A stretch of 52,129 nucleotides of DNA, from the NCBI GenBank assembly GCA_029267445.1, contig JAJUIU010000020.1:1-52129 (forward strand), in the 5' to 3' direction. The notes beneath the pieces are model-generated. The model saw only the letters and a program-made list of their open reading frames with translations, was not told the DNA's origin and did no database searches. This stretch comes from Rhodospirillaceae bacterium (GTDB taxonomy: Bacteria > Pseudomonadota > Alphaproteobacteria > Azospirillales > Azospirillaceae). This document shows positions 40,902 to 50,039 of this stretch, piece by piece. A program made the translations under genes and the position numbers. The first letter of the stretch is position 1, and every line of letters starts with the position of its first letter.

Positions 40902-42926
40902 GTGGACGCGATCCGCCCCGCCTATCGTGGCGATGCCGAGCTGGCCCGCCTGCTGTCCGACGCCGGAATCCGGACATCCGTGGCCGACATCCGCGACCTG
41001 CTGGCCGGCGTCAACGCCGCCCCGGCGGGAGAGCGGCCGGACCGCTGGCTGGGACTCGTGGGCACGGACCTGCCCGCGGCATTGGTCGAGCAGCTGAACG
41101 CGCTGAAGGCCACGCTGCCCATCCCGGCCGACCCGGAGTTCGGGGACCATGCGGCGCGGCTGAACGCCCTGCGGGCGGAGCTGCACCGGCGCGGGCTGGA
41201 CGGTTTCGTCATCCCGCGCGGGGACGAGCATCAGGGCGAGTACGTGCCGCTCCGGGCCCAGCGGATGGCCTGGACCTCGGGCTTCACCGGCAGTGCCGGC
41301 ATGGTGGTGGTCCTGAAGGACCGGGCGGCCATCTTCGTGGACGGGCGCTACACCCTCCAGGTCCGCCAGGAGGTTTCGGCCAGCCTGTTCGAGTACCGGC
41401 ATCTGGTCGACGACTTCCACGGCGACTGGGCGGCGGAGCATCTGAAGGCGGGCCAGAAGCTGGGCTTCGATCCCTGGCTCCACACGGTCGGCTGGGTGGA
41501 GCGGATGCGCAATGCGCTGGCCCGCAGCGGGGCGGAGCTGATCGCCGTCGACGATAACCCCGTGGACGCCGTCTGGACGGACCAGCCGTCGCGCCCCCTG
41601 GGCCTCGTCAGCCCCTATGCGGAATCCTTCGCCGGCCGGTCCTCGGCCGACAAGCGGTCCGACATCGCGGCCGAGCTGCGCCGTCAGGGCAACGCCGCCG
41701 CCGTGCTGACCCAGCCGGACAGCATCGCATGGCTGCTGAACGTGCGCGGGTCGGACGTGCCCTGTACCCCGCTGCCGCTCTCCTTCGCCGTCGCGCGCGA
41801 CACTGGCGAGGTGGACTGGTTCGTCGACCGGCGCAAGCTGGCGCCCGGCATGGAGGCCCATGTCGGCAACCAGGTCGCCATCCGCCCGCCGGAGGAGCTG
41901 GGGGCCGTGCTGGACGAACTGGGTGCGGCGAAGGCCAAGGTCTCGGTCGATCCGAACTGGGCGGCCGTCTGGGTCTTCGACCGGCTGCACACGGCCGGCG
42001 CCCGGATCGACCGGGAGGCCGACCCATGCCTGCTGCCCAAGGCCTGCAAGAACGCGACGGAGATCGCCGGCACCCGCTCGGCCCATGCGCGCGACGGGGC
42101 GGCCATGGCCCGGTTCCTCGCCTGGATCGACCGGGAGGCGCCGACCGGCCGGCTGACGGAGATCGACGCGGCGGAAAAGCTGCTGTCCTTCCGCCGTGGT
42201 GGCGAGCATTTCCGCGACCAGAGCTTCGAGACGATCTCGGGCGCCGGGCCGAACGGCGCGATCGTCCACTACCGCGTGTCGCCCAAGACCAACCGCGCGA
42301 TCGAGCCGGGCAGCCTCTACCTCGTGGACAGTGGCGCCCAGTACCTGGACGGCACCACCGACATCACCCGCACCGTCGCCATCGGGCAGCCGACGGCGGA
42401 GATGAGGCGGCACTTCACCCTGGTGCTGAAGGGGCACATCGCCATCGCCACGGTGCGGTTCCCCAAGGGCACCACGGGATCGCAGCTCGACGTGCTGGCC
42501 CGCCACGCGCTCTGGCGGGAGGGGCTGGATTACGACCACGGCACCGGCCACGGTGTGGGCGCCTTCCTGTCGGTGCATGAGGGGCCGCAGCGCATCGCCA
42601 AGGTGCCGAACCCAACAGCACTCCAGCCGGGCATGATCCTGTCGAACGAGCCCGGATACTACAAGACGGGCGCCTACGGCATCCGGATCGAGAACCTGAT
42701 CCTGGTGACGCCGGTGGAGGGCATCCCAGGGGCTGAGCGGCCGATGCTGGGCTTCGAGACGCTGACCTTCTGCCCGATCGACGTGCGGCTGGTGGAGCCC
42801 TCCCTTCTGACGGGGGAGGAGCGCGCGTGGCTCAACGACTACCACGCCGAGGTCCGCGCGAAGCTGCTGCCGCAGCTCGACCCCGATACTGCCGCCTGGG
42901 TGGAGGCCGCGACGGCGCCGGTGTGA
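40902..42926 (+). CDS. Aminopeptidase P family protein (M24B)
   Basis: A 674-residue Xaa-Pro aminopeptidase with two creatinase-like N domains and a C-terminal pita-bread domain. Metal ligands are the Asp pair in YLVDSGAQYLDGTTDITRT (about residue 475), the His in HGTGHGVGAFLSVHEGP, and the Glu residues in LSNEPGYY and YGIRIENL. It cleaves N-terminal residues before proline. The start is a GTG at 40902 without a clear SD. The first 70 residues (two short Leu-rich helices) precede the usual start of the family, so a later start is possible. Cytoplasmic, with no signal peptide. Confidence 0.9.
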   Translation: MDAIRPAYRGDAELARLLSDAGIRTSVADIRDLLAGVNAAPAGERPDRWLGLVGTDLPAALVEQLNALKATLPIPADPEFGDHAARLNALRAELHRRGLDGFVIPRGDEHQGEYVPLRAQRMAWTSGFTGSAGMVVVLKDRAAIFVDGRYTLQVRQEVSASLFEYRHLVDDFHGDWAAEHLKAGQKLGFDPWLHTVGWVERMRNALARSGAELIAVDDNPVDAVWTDQPSRPLGLVSPYAESFAGRSSADKRSDIAAELRRQGNAAAVLTQPDSIAWLLNVRGSDVPCTPLPLSFAVARDTGEVDWFVDRRKLAPGMEAHVGNQVAIRPPEELGAVLDELGAAKAKVSVDPNWAAVWVFDRLHTAGARIDREADPCLLPKACKNATEIAGTRSAHARDGAAMARFLAWIDREAPTGRLTEIDAAEKLLSFRRGGEHFRDQSFETISGAGPNGAIVHYRVSPKTNRAIEPGSLYLVDSGAQYLDGTTDITRTVAIGQPTAEMRRHFTLVLKGHIAIATVRFPKGTTGSQLDVLARHALWREGLDYDHGTGHGVGAFLSVHEGPQRIAKVPNPTALQPGMILSNEPGYYKTGAYGIRIENLILVTPVEGIPGAERPMLGFETLTFCPIDVRLVEPSLLTGEERAWLNDYHAEVRAKLLPQLDPDTAAWVEAATAPV

Positions 42927-42943
42927 GGGGCGACGATGCAGGG

Positions 42944-43055
42944 CATTCGGCCTCGCCCTTCGACAGGCTCAGGGTGAGGCCGAATGGGAGGGGCCGGTAT
43001 GATGGGGCAGACGGCCACGCCGGTAGCCCTCACCCTGAGCCTGTCGAAGGGCGAG
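42944..43055. repeat. Large inverted repeat between convergent genes
   Basis: A perfect 28-bp inverted pair lies at 42952-42979 and 43028-43055, core CCCTTCGACAGGCTCAGGG, separated by 48 bp. Within the left part an 11-bp stem (CATTCGGCCTC at 42944-42954, GAGGCCGAATG at 42976-42986) forms a smaller hairpin. The core matches a repeat dispersed in many proteobacterial genomes. It sits between aminopeptidase P and the convergent DUF3833 gene and may act as a bidirectional transcription stop. Confidence 0.88.
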
Positions 43056-43150
43056 GGCGGTAAGTCATCCGAAATCGTCCGCCTTCCCGCGGCGCTCTGG
43101 CCGGGATGACCAAGTAAGGTCCCGTCGGCCCGGAATGACGGAAGGTCCTT

Positions 43151-43723
43151 CTACTCCGCCGCTTTGCGCACTTCGCCGACCTGCCCCACCGCCTCCATCT
43201 CGCGCTTGAACGAGATGGTGACCTCCGCGACCGTGATGCCGAACTTCTTGATCTGGGCGCGGTTCAGCAGCACGCCGTCGGGCTGCAGGAACATCCAGTC
43301 GTCGAAGCTGACCTTGGTGCGGCCGTTCCCGGTCTTCAGGTTGAAGTCGTAGCGCAGGTTGAAGGCGTTGCCGTACAGCTTGCCGGTGGCCACACCGATG
43401 GCTTCGGCCGTGCGCCCCTCCCAGGTGTGCTCGTCCACCTTGGTCAGCTCCCAGATCCGCTGCTCGATCTCACCGTCGTTCCAGACGAAGTCCTCGATCA
43501 GGGTCAGCGTCTTGCCGTCCCAGCGGCCCTCGATGTCCACCACGAACTGGCGGATCACCTTGCCGCTGAAATTCTCCACGAACCCGTAGGCGCGCGACTT
43601 GCCCTGGAAGTATTCCTCCAGGATCAGTTTCGGTTCGGCGTTGGCGAAATCTTCCGGCTTCATGCTGCTGCACCCGCCAAGCGCGGCCAGGGCCGCGACG
43701 AGCATAAGGAAACGACGGACCAT
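43151..43723 (-). CDS. DUF3833 family lipoprotein
   Basis: A 190-residue lipoprotein with a lipobox LGGCSS at residues 15-20, so it is lipid-anchored at Cys18. The mature part has the family segments PKLILEEYFQGKSRAYGFVE, DFVWNDGEIEQRIW and WMFLQPDGVLLNRAQIKKFG, and resembles a lipid-binding calycin-like barrel. Last gene of the photolyase-led operon, 22 bases after the transporter. In other alphaproteobacteria DUF3833 accompanies cfa-type genes. Function unknown, possibly handling modified lipids at the membrane. Confidence 0.88.
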   Translation of the reverse strand: MVRRFLMLVAALAALGGCSSMKPEDFANAEPKLILEEYFQGKSRAYGFVENFSGKVIRQFVVDIEGRWDGKTLTLIEDFVWNDGEIEQRIWELTKVDEHTWEGRTAEAIGVATGKLYGNAFNLRYDFNLKTGNGRTKVSFDDWMFLQPDGVLLNRAQIKKFGITVAEVTISFKREMEAVGQVGEVRKAAE

Positions 43724-43745
43724 GGGGCTCCCACAGGCTTGTTCT

Positions 43746-45101
43746 TCACGCCGCTTCCGCCCCGTCCGGGGCGTCGTGTGACCGCGCGGCGATGCGCCGC
43801 CGGAGATCCGCCTGGACCTCGGCCGTGATCGGCCAATGCCAGAGCAGTGCTACGGCGGCTACTTTGAATACGATGGGGACGAGGCTGTAGATCACCGTCA
43901 GCGCGAACAGCGCGTCGGGCGTGTTCTCCGCCGTGGCCTGGAAGCCGAAATACGCGGCCGCCGTCAGCCCCAGGGCCGCCAGCGCCAGCGCCAGTTTCGT
44001 CGCCAGCCCCCAGATCGCGAAGTACAGGCCGGTGCGGGCCGTGCCCGTCTTGGCCGTGTCCTGATCGACCACGTCCGCCTGCATTGAACTCGGCAGCACC
44101 AGATCGGCCCCCAGCACGGACCCCGTCAGCACGCAGATCGCCAGGAAGGCCCAGAAGTCCCCCGGCCCCAGCAGCGGCACGCACGCGAACCAGGCGCAGG
44201 CCCAGACCATCGCCCAGGTCCACACACGGTGTTTGCCGTATCGCGCGCTCAGTCTCAGCCACAGCGGCACCGCCAGAAGTCCCGACACGAGATAGGCCAG
44301 CAGCAGGATGCCGGCCCGCTCGCCCTCGCCCAGGACGAATTGAACATAGAAGAGAAACAGTTGCCCCGGCAACCCATTCGCCAGGCCATTCAGAAGGTAG
44401 GCCAAGACAAGCCGTTGGAAAGGCCTGTTGCGGCGAAGCAGAACACCGCCCCGCTTCCAGCCGATCTTTTGCCGGGGTGCCGGGGTCGGCGGTTCCGGCA
44501 CCCGCCAGATCAGCAGAAGGGCGGCCACGGGCAGCACCGCCAGCACGAACCAGGCGAGTGCCCGCAGCGCCTCCCCCTCCTGGCCGGCGGCCCCGGCGCC
44601 GACCGCGTTGATGATGATCGGCGCGCTGATGGATCCCAGCAGGAACAGCACGTCGCGATAGGCGGCGATCCGCGTGCGCTGGTCGTAATCGCCGCTGAGT
44701 TCGGCCCCCCACGCCGTGTAGGGCACGAACATCATGGTCCAGCCGAGATAGAGAAGGAAACTCCACCCCACCAGATGCGCCAGCCCGACCTCGCCCGTCG
44801 GCAGGAACAGGGCCCAGACGGCCAGCATGGTCAGGGGCAGGCCCGCCGCCACCCAGGGCTTGCGCCGGCCGAACCGGCCGCGCGTGCGGTCGCTCAGCCA
44901 CCCGATCAGCGGGTCCGTCATCACGTCCCACAGCCGGGCGAACAGCAGGGCCAGACCGATGGCGCCGACCGCGACGCCCAGGTTCGCGTAGTGCTTCGGC
45001 AGCAGCGCGTAGACCGGCAGGGTCAGTGCCGCCAGCGGCAAGGCCGGAAACCCGTAGGCCAGGAGCGTGAGGGCGGAATGGCGGTTCACGGGCGCGCTCA
45101 C
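43746..45101 (-). CDS. GPH-type major facilitator transporter
   Basis: A 451-residue membrane protein with about 12 helices. The loop after helix 2 (DVMTDPLIGWLSDRTRGRFGRRKPW) carries the MelB-type cation/sugar motif, and YLGWTMMFVPYTAWGAELS is typical of the glycoside-pentoside-hexuronide family. In this setting, beside lipid-modifying genes rather than sugar genes, the substrate may be a lysolipid or another amphiphile, as for the MelB-fold lipid transporter; that is inference. It starts nine bases after the Cfa-like stop. Confidence 0.88.
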   Translation of the reverse strand: MSAPVNRHSALTLLAYGFPALPLAALTLPVYALLPKHYANLGVAVGAIGLALLFARLWDVMTDPLIGWLSDRTRGRFGRRKPWVAAGLPLTMLAVWALFLPTGEVGLAHLVGWSFLLYLGWTMMFVPYTAWGAELSGDYDQRTRIAAYRDVLFLLGSISAPIIINAVGAGAAGQEGEALRALAWFVLAVLPVAALLLIWRVPEPPTPAPRQKIGWKRGGVLLRRNRPFQRLVLAYLLNGLANGLPGQLFLFYVQFVLGEGERAGILLLAYLVSGLLAVPLWLRLSARYGKHRVWTWAMVWACAWFACVPLLGPGDFWAFLAICVLTGSVLGADLVLPSSMQADVVDQDTAKTGTARTGLYFAIWGLATKLALALAALGLTAAAYFGFQATAENTPDALFALTVIYSLVPIVFKVAAVALLWHWPITAEVQADLRRRIAARSHDAPDGAEAA

Positions 45102-45110
45102 GCGGCTCGA

Positions 45111-46352
45111 TCAGTCCCGGCCCACCGCGACCTGCAGCACGTCGATGGTGCCGACTTTGAAGCCCGCCTCGCAGTACCAGAGGTACTGTTCCCACATGCG
45201 CTTGAACCGGTCGTCGAAGCCCAGGGCGCGCAGCTCCGGCCACGCGGCCTGGAACTTCACCTGCCATTCGGCCAGCGTGCGGGCGTAGTGCAGGCCGAAC
45301 CCGTCGGCGTGCAGCCAGGACAGGCCCGCCTTCTCCACCTCCGCCTTCAGCACGGCGTTGGACGGCAGCATGCCGCCGGGGAAGATGTAGCGCTGGATGT
45401 AGTCCGCCCCGGTCCGGTAGGTCTCGAAGGACTTCTCCTCGATGGTGATGACCTGGAGGCAGGCCTTGCCCCCCTTCACCAGCCGGTCGCGGACCGTGCC
45501 GAAGAAGGCCGGCCAGTACCGTTCGCCCACCGCTTCGAACATCTCGATGCTGGCGATCCGGTCGAACTGGCCGGTGGTGTCGCGGTAGTCCTGCAGCCGG
45601 ATCTCCACCCGGTCCTGCAGGCCCAGGCGCTTCATGCGCTCGGTCGCGAAGGCGTGCTGCTCCTTGCTGATGGTGATGGCGGTGACGCGGGCGCCCACCA
45701 CCTTGGCCGCGTACTCGGCGAATCCGCCCCAGCCGCAGCCGATCTCCAGCACGTGGTGTTGCGGCCGCAGGTCCATGCGCCGGGCGATCTCCGCGTATTT
45801 GCGGGTCTGCGCCGCCGTCAGGTCCTCGGGTGCCTCAAGGTCGGCATAGACCGCCGAGGAGTAGGTCATGCTGGGGTCGAGCCACTGCTCGTAGAAGGCG
45901 TTGCCCAGGTCGTAATGGGCGGCGATGTTGCGCCGGCTGCCGCTGCGGGTGTTGGGCTTCAGCGCGTGGGCGATGCGCGCCAGGAAGCGGTACCAGCGGC
46001 GGCCCTGGAACACCTTGGACAGCGCCTCCTCGTTCCGCAGCGCCATCTCGAACAGGGACGGCGTGTCCGGGCTCGACCAGTCGCCGTCCAGGTAGCTCTC
46101 GCAGAATCCCAACCGGCCGCCGGTCAGCATCCGCCGCGCGAACCGGTCCTGGTGGATGTGGATGGTGCCGTCGGGCCCCGGCTCCGGTCCCTTGAACCGG
46201 TGCACGGCACCGTCGGGCAGGATCATGGTCAGCGAGCCGATGCGGATGGCCGACGCGAAACCCAGCAGCAGCCGCATCATGCGCGACGGACGATAGCTGC
46301 CCCGCGCGGCGGCCTGCTGGATGGTCACATCGGTATTGGTCCTGTCCGTCAT
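45111..46352 (-). CDS. Cyclopropane-fatty-acyl-phospholipid synthase family methylase
   Basis: A 413-residue SAM-dependent lipid methylase. The N-terminal lipid-binding part is followed by NIAAHYDLGNAFYEQWLD, MTYSSAVY, the SAM motif VLEIGCGWGGFAEYAA (about residue 200), ITISKEQHAFA and the catalytic-region SIEMFEAVGERYW and YIQRYIFPGGMLPS. It transfers a methylene or methyl group to an unsaturated acyl chain. In Rhodobacter sphaeroides similar enzymes in the RpoE regulon methylate vaccenyl chains en route to furan fatty acids, so this may be a methylase rather than a true cyclopropane synthase. Middle of the six-gene operon. Confidence 0.92.
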   Translation of the reverse strand: MTDRTNTDVTIQQAAARGSYRPSRMMRLLLGFASAIRIGSLTMILPDGAVHRFKGPEPGPDGTIHIHQDRFARRMLTGGRLGFCESYLDGDWSSPDTPSLFEMALRNEEALSKVFQGRRWYRFLARIAHALKPNTRSGSRRNIAAHYDLGNAFYEQWLDPSMTYSSAVYADLEAPEDLTAAQTRKYAEIARRMDLRPQHHVLEIGCGWGGFAEYAAKVVGARVTAITISKEQHAFATERMKRLGLQDRVEIRLQDYRDTTGQFDRIASIEMFEAVGERYWPAFFGTVRDRLVKGGKACLQVITIEEKSFETYRTGADYIQRYIFPGGMLPSNAVLKAEVEKAGLSWLHADGFGLHYARTLAEWQVKFQAAWPELRALGFDDRFKRMWEQYLWYCEAGFKVGTIDVLQVAVGRD

Positions 46353-46379
46353 CGTTCCCCACTGCCTCCCATCGCGGCC

Positions 46380-47171
46380 CTATTCGGCCGGTGTACCACT
46401 GATACGTTGGGTGCGCGCCTTCGGATGTACAGGCGGCACCGGTCTTGGATGGAATTTCGCGCCCTTGATCCACAGCCGCAACGCTTCCCAGTGGATGGCG
46501 CCGATCACCTTGAGGGTGACCAGCGGGTAGGCCGCGAAGGCGCGCACCAGGGTGGCGTTGGTCAGGTCCGCCCTGCGGCCGGTCTGCACGGCGACCATCC
46601 GCTCGCCCTCGGCGGCGCCATAGCGGATCAGCACGGTCAGGTGCTCGTCCGGCACCGTGATCCGGAAGCGGTATTCGCCCTCCAGGTCGAAGAAGGGCGA
46701 GACGTGGAATTCCTTGGGATGCCCGTGGGACAGCACGGGCCCGCCGGCACCGTCCACCGGCACCACATAGGGGTGCTGGTCGCCGAAGGTGTTCTTCACC
46801 TCGTAGACCAGGGCCGCCAGTTCGCCGTCCGGCCGGTGGCAGAAGTAGACGCTGAGCGGATTGAAGACATGCCCCAGCACCCTGGGGAAGCAAAGCAGCC
46901 GGATGGGGCCGACCGGCACCGCAAGCCCGGCCTCGCTCAGCCGCGCCTCCACCCAGGGGCGCAGCGGGCCGCCGTCGCGCGGGCCGTGGTCCCGGTCGTC
47001 GAAGCCGAACAGGCCGAAGCGGTTCCGCCCGACCAGCGACGGCAGTTCGTCCAGCCGGTCCAGGTCGAACAGCCCGGTATAGACCCGGTAGCGGAACCGG
47101 TGGTGGAACGGCCGCATGCGGGCATGGGTCACATGCCCGAAATAGAGCGCGTGCGGCGCCGTCTCCCCCAT
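46380..47171 (-). CDS. DUF1365 family protein
   Basis: A 263-residue protein. ALYFGHVTHARMRPFHHRFRY at the N-terminus and FPRVLGHVFNPLSVYFCHRPDG near residue 105 are DUF1365 signatures, as is the KEFHVSPFFDLEGEY segment. The gene starts one base after the FAD oxidoreductase stop and is followed by the Cfa-type methylase, the conserved trio seen in many proteobacteria. The function is not firmly known; the constant partners argue for a role in acyl-chain modification. Confidence 0.92.
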   Translation of the reverse strand: MGETAPHALYFGHVTHARMRPFHHRFRYRVYTGLFDLDRLDELPSLVGRNRFGLFGFDDRDHGPRDGGPLRPWVEARLSEAGLAVPVGPIRLLCFPRVLGHVFNPLSVYFCHRPDGELAALVYEVKNTFGDQHPYVVPVDGAGGPVLSHGHPKEFHVSPFFDLEGEYRFRITVPDEHLTVLIRYGAAEGERMVAVQTGRRADLTNATLVRAFAAYPLVTLKVIGAIHWEALRLWIKGAKFHPRPVPPVHPKARTQRISGTPAE

Positions 47172-47172
47172 C

Positions 47173-48510
47173 TCAGTCGGCGGCCTGGAGCGTTGCGTCG
47201 CGGGGGCGGGCGTTGCGCCCGGCGGGGGAGGCGTCGGTCACGTCCCACGGCCGCTTGGCCCCCAGCGCCTCCGCCACGGCGAGACCGGCCGACAGCCCGT
47301 CCTCATGGAAGCCGTAGCCCATGTAGGCGCCGCAGAACCACGTCCGCCGCACCCCCTGGATGCGCCAGATCTCCTGCTGCGCGGCGATCGCGGCGCTGTC
47401 GAACATCGGGTGGTCGTAGATGAACTCCTTGATCTTGAGCGACTGCCGCGGCTCGACGATCGGGTTCAGCGTGACGAACAGCGGCGACCGCTTCTCGATG
47501 TTCTGCAGCAGGTTCATCCAGTAGGTGACCGACACCTTGGCCTGTCGCTCCCGCGTGCCGTTGGCCAGGTAGTTCCAGCTCGACCACGCCTTCTTGCGCT
47601 TGGGCATCAGCACCGGATCGCGGTGCAGGACCGCGCGGTTCAGCTGGAACCGGAAGGCGCCCAGGATGCGCCGCTCCTCCTCGCCCGCGTCGCCCAGCAT
47701 GGCCAGCGCCTGATCGGCGTGGGCGCCGATGACGACATGGTCGAACATCTCCTCGGCCCCGTCCACGCACTGGACGACCACGCCAGCATGCGTGCGGCGG
47801 ATCATGCTCACGCCCCGGTTCGCATGGACGCGCCCGCGCAGGCCCCCCATAAGCAGGTGCACATATGTCCGGCTGCCGCCCGACACGGTGCGCCACTGGG
47901 GCCGCTTATTCAGGTTCAGCAGGCCGTGGTTCACGAAGAACCGGACGAAGCTCTGCACCGGGAAGGCCAGCATCTCGGCCACCGTGGCCGACCAGATGGC
48001 CGCCCCCATCGGCAGCAGGTGGTCGTAGATGAACCGGTGGCCGTAGCGCCCCGCCACCAGATACTCGCCCAGGGTCATTGACGTGTCGTGCTGCGCCTCC
48101 AGCACCTTCGGCGCCTCCTTGTAGAAGCGCATGATGTCCCGCAGCATCAGGTGATATGTCGGCGACAGCAGGTTCCGCTTCTGGGCGAACATGCCGGCCA
48201 GGTTACTGCCCGAATACTCCAGCCGCCCGCGATCCAGGCTGACCGCGAAGGACATGTTGGAGCGTTCCGTCGGCACCCGCAGATGCGCGAACAGCTCCGT
48301 CAGGTTCGGATAGGTCCACTCGTTGTAGACGATGAAGCCGGTGTCGACCGGGATCGTCCTTTTACCGTCGGCACTCGGGGCCTCCACCGTGTTCGAATGG
48401 CCCCCGATGTGGCCGTTCTGCTCGAACACCGTGACGTCATGGCCGTGGCGGTCGAGCAGCCACGCGGCGCTCATGCCAGAAATGCCGGCGCCGATTACCG
48501 CGATCTTCAT
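47173..48510 (-). CDS. FAD-dependent oxidoreductase (amine-oxidase fold) of the cfa operon
   Basis: A 445-residue flavoprotein. The N-terminus is the FAD dinucleotide-binding motif GAGISGMSAAWLLDRHGHDV, followed by GGHSNTVEAP. IPVDTGFIVYNEWTYPNLTELF and the C-terminal FCGAYMGYGFHEDGLSAGLAVAEAL are hallmarks of the family that always travels with DUF1365 and Cfa-like genes. It may desaturate or oxidise the methylated acyl chain; I infer this from partners. I chose ATG 48510, whose protein starts MKIAVIGAG; the frame is open to 48558 but the added residues are not family-like. Confidence 0.9.
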   Translation of the reverse strand: MKIAVIGAGISGMSAAWLLDRHGHDVTVFEQNGHIGGHSNTVEAPSADGKRTIPVDTGFIVYNEWTYPNLTELFAHLRVPTERSNMSFAVSLDRGRLEYSGSNLAGMFAQKRNLLSPTYHLMLRDIMRFYKEAPKVLEAQHDTSMTLGEYLVAGRYGHRFIYDHLLPMGAAIWSATVAEMLAFPVQSFVRFFVNHGLLNLNKRPQWRTVSGGSRTYVHLLMGGLRGRVHANRGVSMIRRTHAGVVVQCVDGAEEMFDHVVIGAHADQALAMLGDAGEEERRILGAFRFQLNRAVLHRDPVLMPKRKKAWSSWNYLANGTRERQAKVSVTYWMNLLQNIEKRSPLFVTLNPIVEPRQSLKIKEFIYDHPMFDSAAIAAQQEIWRIQGVRRTWFCGAYMGYGFHEDGLSAGLAVAEALGAKRPWDVTDASPAGRNARPRDATLQAAD

Positions 48511-48554
48511 CGAAACCCCGATCCCCTCGAAACTCCCGCCGCGTCCGTCCCCGG

Positions 48555-50039
48555 TCACGCCGCGTCATTGTTGTCCTTTATTTCCGCGAAAGCCGCCAGT
48601 GCCCTCTCACGGCCCGCCGCGTGATCGACCACGGGGCGGGGATATGTGGTGCCAAGGCCGACGCCCGCCTGTCGAAGGACATCCTCGGGCGCCGTCCAGG
48701 GCGCGTGGATGAACTTCGCGGGCAGCTTCGCCAGCTCCGGAACCCATGTACGCACGTAGGCGCCGTCCGGATCGAACTTCTCGCCCTGCAGGATGGGATT
48801 GAAGACCCGGAAATAGGGGGCGGCGTCCGCCCCGCATCCGGCGATCCACTGCCAGCCGGCGGCGTTGTTGGCCAGGTCCGCGTCGACCAGCGTGTCCCAG
48901 AACCAGCGCTCGCCCTCCTGCCAGGGCAGCAGCAGGTGCTTCACCAGCAGGCTGCCGACGATCATGCGCACACGGTTGTGCATCCAGCCCGTGGTCCAGA
49001 GCTGGCGCATCCCGGCGTCGACGATGGGATAGCCGGTGCGCCCGCGCCTCCAGGCCTTCAGCGCGGCCGGGTCCGACGCCCAGGGGAACGCCTCGAACCG
49101 CTGGTTCAGCGGCCGATCGGGCAGGGTGGGGAAGTGGTACAGCAGGTTCTGGCTGAAATCCCGCCAGATCACCTCGCGCAGGAACGAGTCCACGTTCTCC
49201 CGGCAGGATGCGCGCTTGTCCCGCGCGGCCAGCGCCTGCCCCTGCCGCCAGACGTCCTTGGCCGAGATCTCCCCGAAATGCAGGTGCGGCGACAGGCGGG
49301 ACGTGCCGTCCTGGCCAGGGATGTTGCGCCCGTCGCGATATCCGACGCAGGTGGTCGACAGGAACTGTTCCAGCCGCGTCCAGGCGCCCGCCTCGCCCGG
49401 CGTCCACAGGGGCGTGAACCCGGTGGACCAGTCGGGCTTCGTCGGCAGCAGCTCCCAATCCTCAAGCCGCTCGCTCAGCGGCGCCCGCACCGGGGCCGTC
49501 AGCCGCTCCGGCCGGGGCAGCGGTGGGCCGGTGTCCGTGCGGGCGACCACGGCGCGGGAGAAGGGGGTGAACACCTTGTAGGCCTGCCCGCCACCGGTCA
49601 GCACCGTCCACGGCTCGTTCAGCACGTTGCCGGGGCAGCTCGTCGCCTCGATCCCGTCGGCCTTCAGGTCGGCCTTGATCTGGCTGTCGCGGGCAATGGC
49701 GTAGGGCTCGTAGCAGCGGTTCCAGACCACCGCCTCCGCCCCGGTCTCCGCCACCAGCGTGCGGATCGCCACGTCCGCCCGGCCGCGCCGCAGGATCAGC
49801 GGGCTGCCCAGCCGTTCCAGATCGGCTGCCAGGGCCGCGAGGCTGTGGTGCAGCCACCAGCGCGACGCGCCGCCCATCCGCCAGTCGCCCGGCGTCTCGT
49901 CGTCCAGCACATACACCGGCACGACGGGGCGTCCGCTCCGGGCCGCGTGGTGGAGTGCCGGATTGTCCGCCAGCCGCAGGTCCTGCCGGAACCAGACGAG
50001 GATGGGGCCGCTGGGCTTCGGATCGGTCTTGGCGGACAT
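48555..50039 (-). CDS. phrB: Deoxyribodipyrimidine photolyase
   Basis: A 494-residue class I photolyase/cryptochrome. The antenna-binding N-domain opens LVWFRQDLRLADNPAL, and the FAD domain has SRLSPHLHFGEIS (about residue 248), REVIWRDFSQNLLYHFP, GRTGYPIVDAGMRQLWTTGWMHNR and DADLANNAAGWQWIAGCGADAAPYFR. The tryptophan positions for photoreduction seem present, so it should repair pyrimidine dimers in light. First gene of the operon that continues into lipid-modification genes; 44 bp lie before the FAD oxidoreductase. A possible ECF sigma site lies about 230 bp upstream. Confidence 0.94.
   Translation of the reverse strand: MSAKTDPKPSGPILVWFRQDLRLADNPALHHAARSGRPVVPVYVLDDETPGDWRMGGASRWWLHHSLAALAADLERLGSPLILRRGRADVAIRTLVAETGAEAVVWNRCYEPYAIARDSQIKADLKADGIEATSCPGNVLNEPWTVLTGGGQAYKVFTPFSRAVVARTDTGPPLPRPERLTAPVRAPLSERLEDWELLPTKPDWSTGFTPLWTPGEAGAWTRLEQFLSTTCVGYRDGRNIPGQDGTSRLSPHLHFGEISAKDVWRQGQALAARDKRASCRENVDSFLREVIWRDFSQNLLYHFPTLPDRPLNQRFEAFPWASDPAALKAWRRGRTGYPIVDAGMRQLWTTGWMHNRVRMIVGSLLVKHLLLPWQEGERWFWDTLVDADLANNAAGWQWIAGCGADAAPYFRVFNPILQGEKFDPDGAYVRTWVPELAKLPAKFIHAPWTAPEDVLRQAGVGLGTTYPRPVVDHAAGRERALAAFAEIKDNNDAA

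Noticed and set aside
44229-47423. A 1064-codon plus-strand open frame antisense to the transporter, Cfa, DUF1365 and part of the oxidoreductase genes.
   Set aside because: All four minus-strand genes match known families; the plus frame is rich in Arg, Gln, Gly and His as expected of an antisense shadow at high GC.
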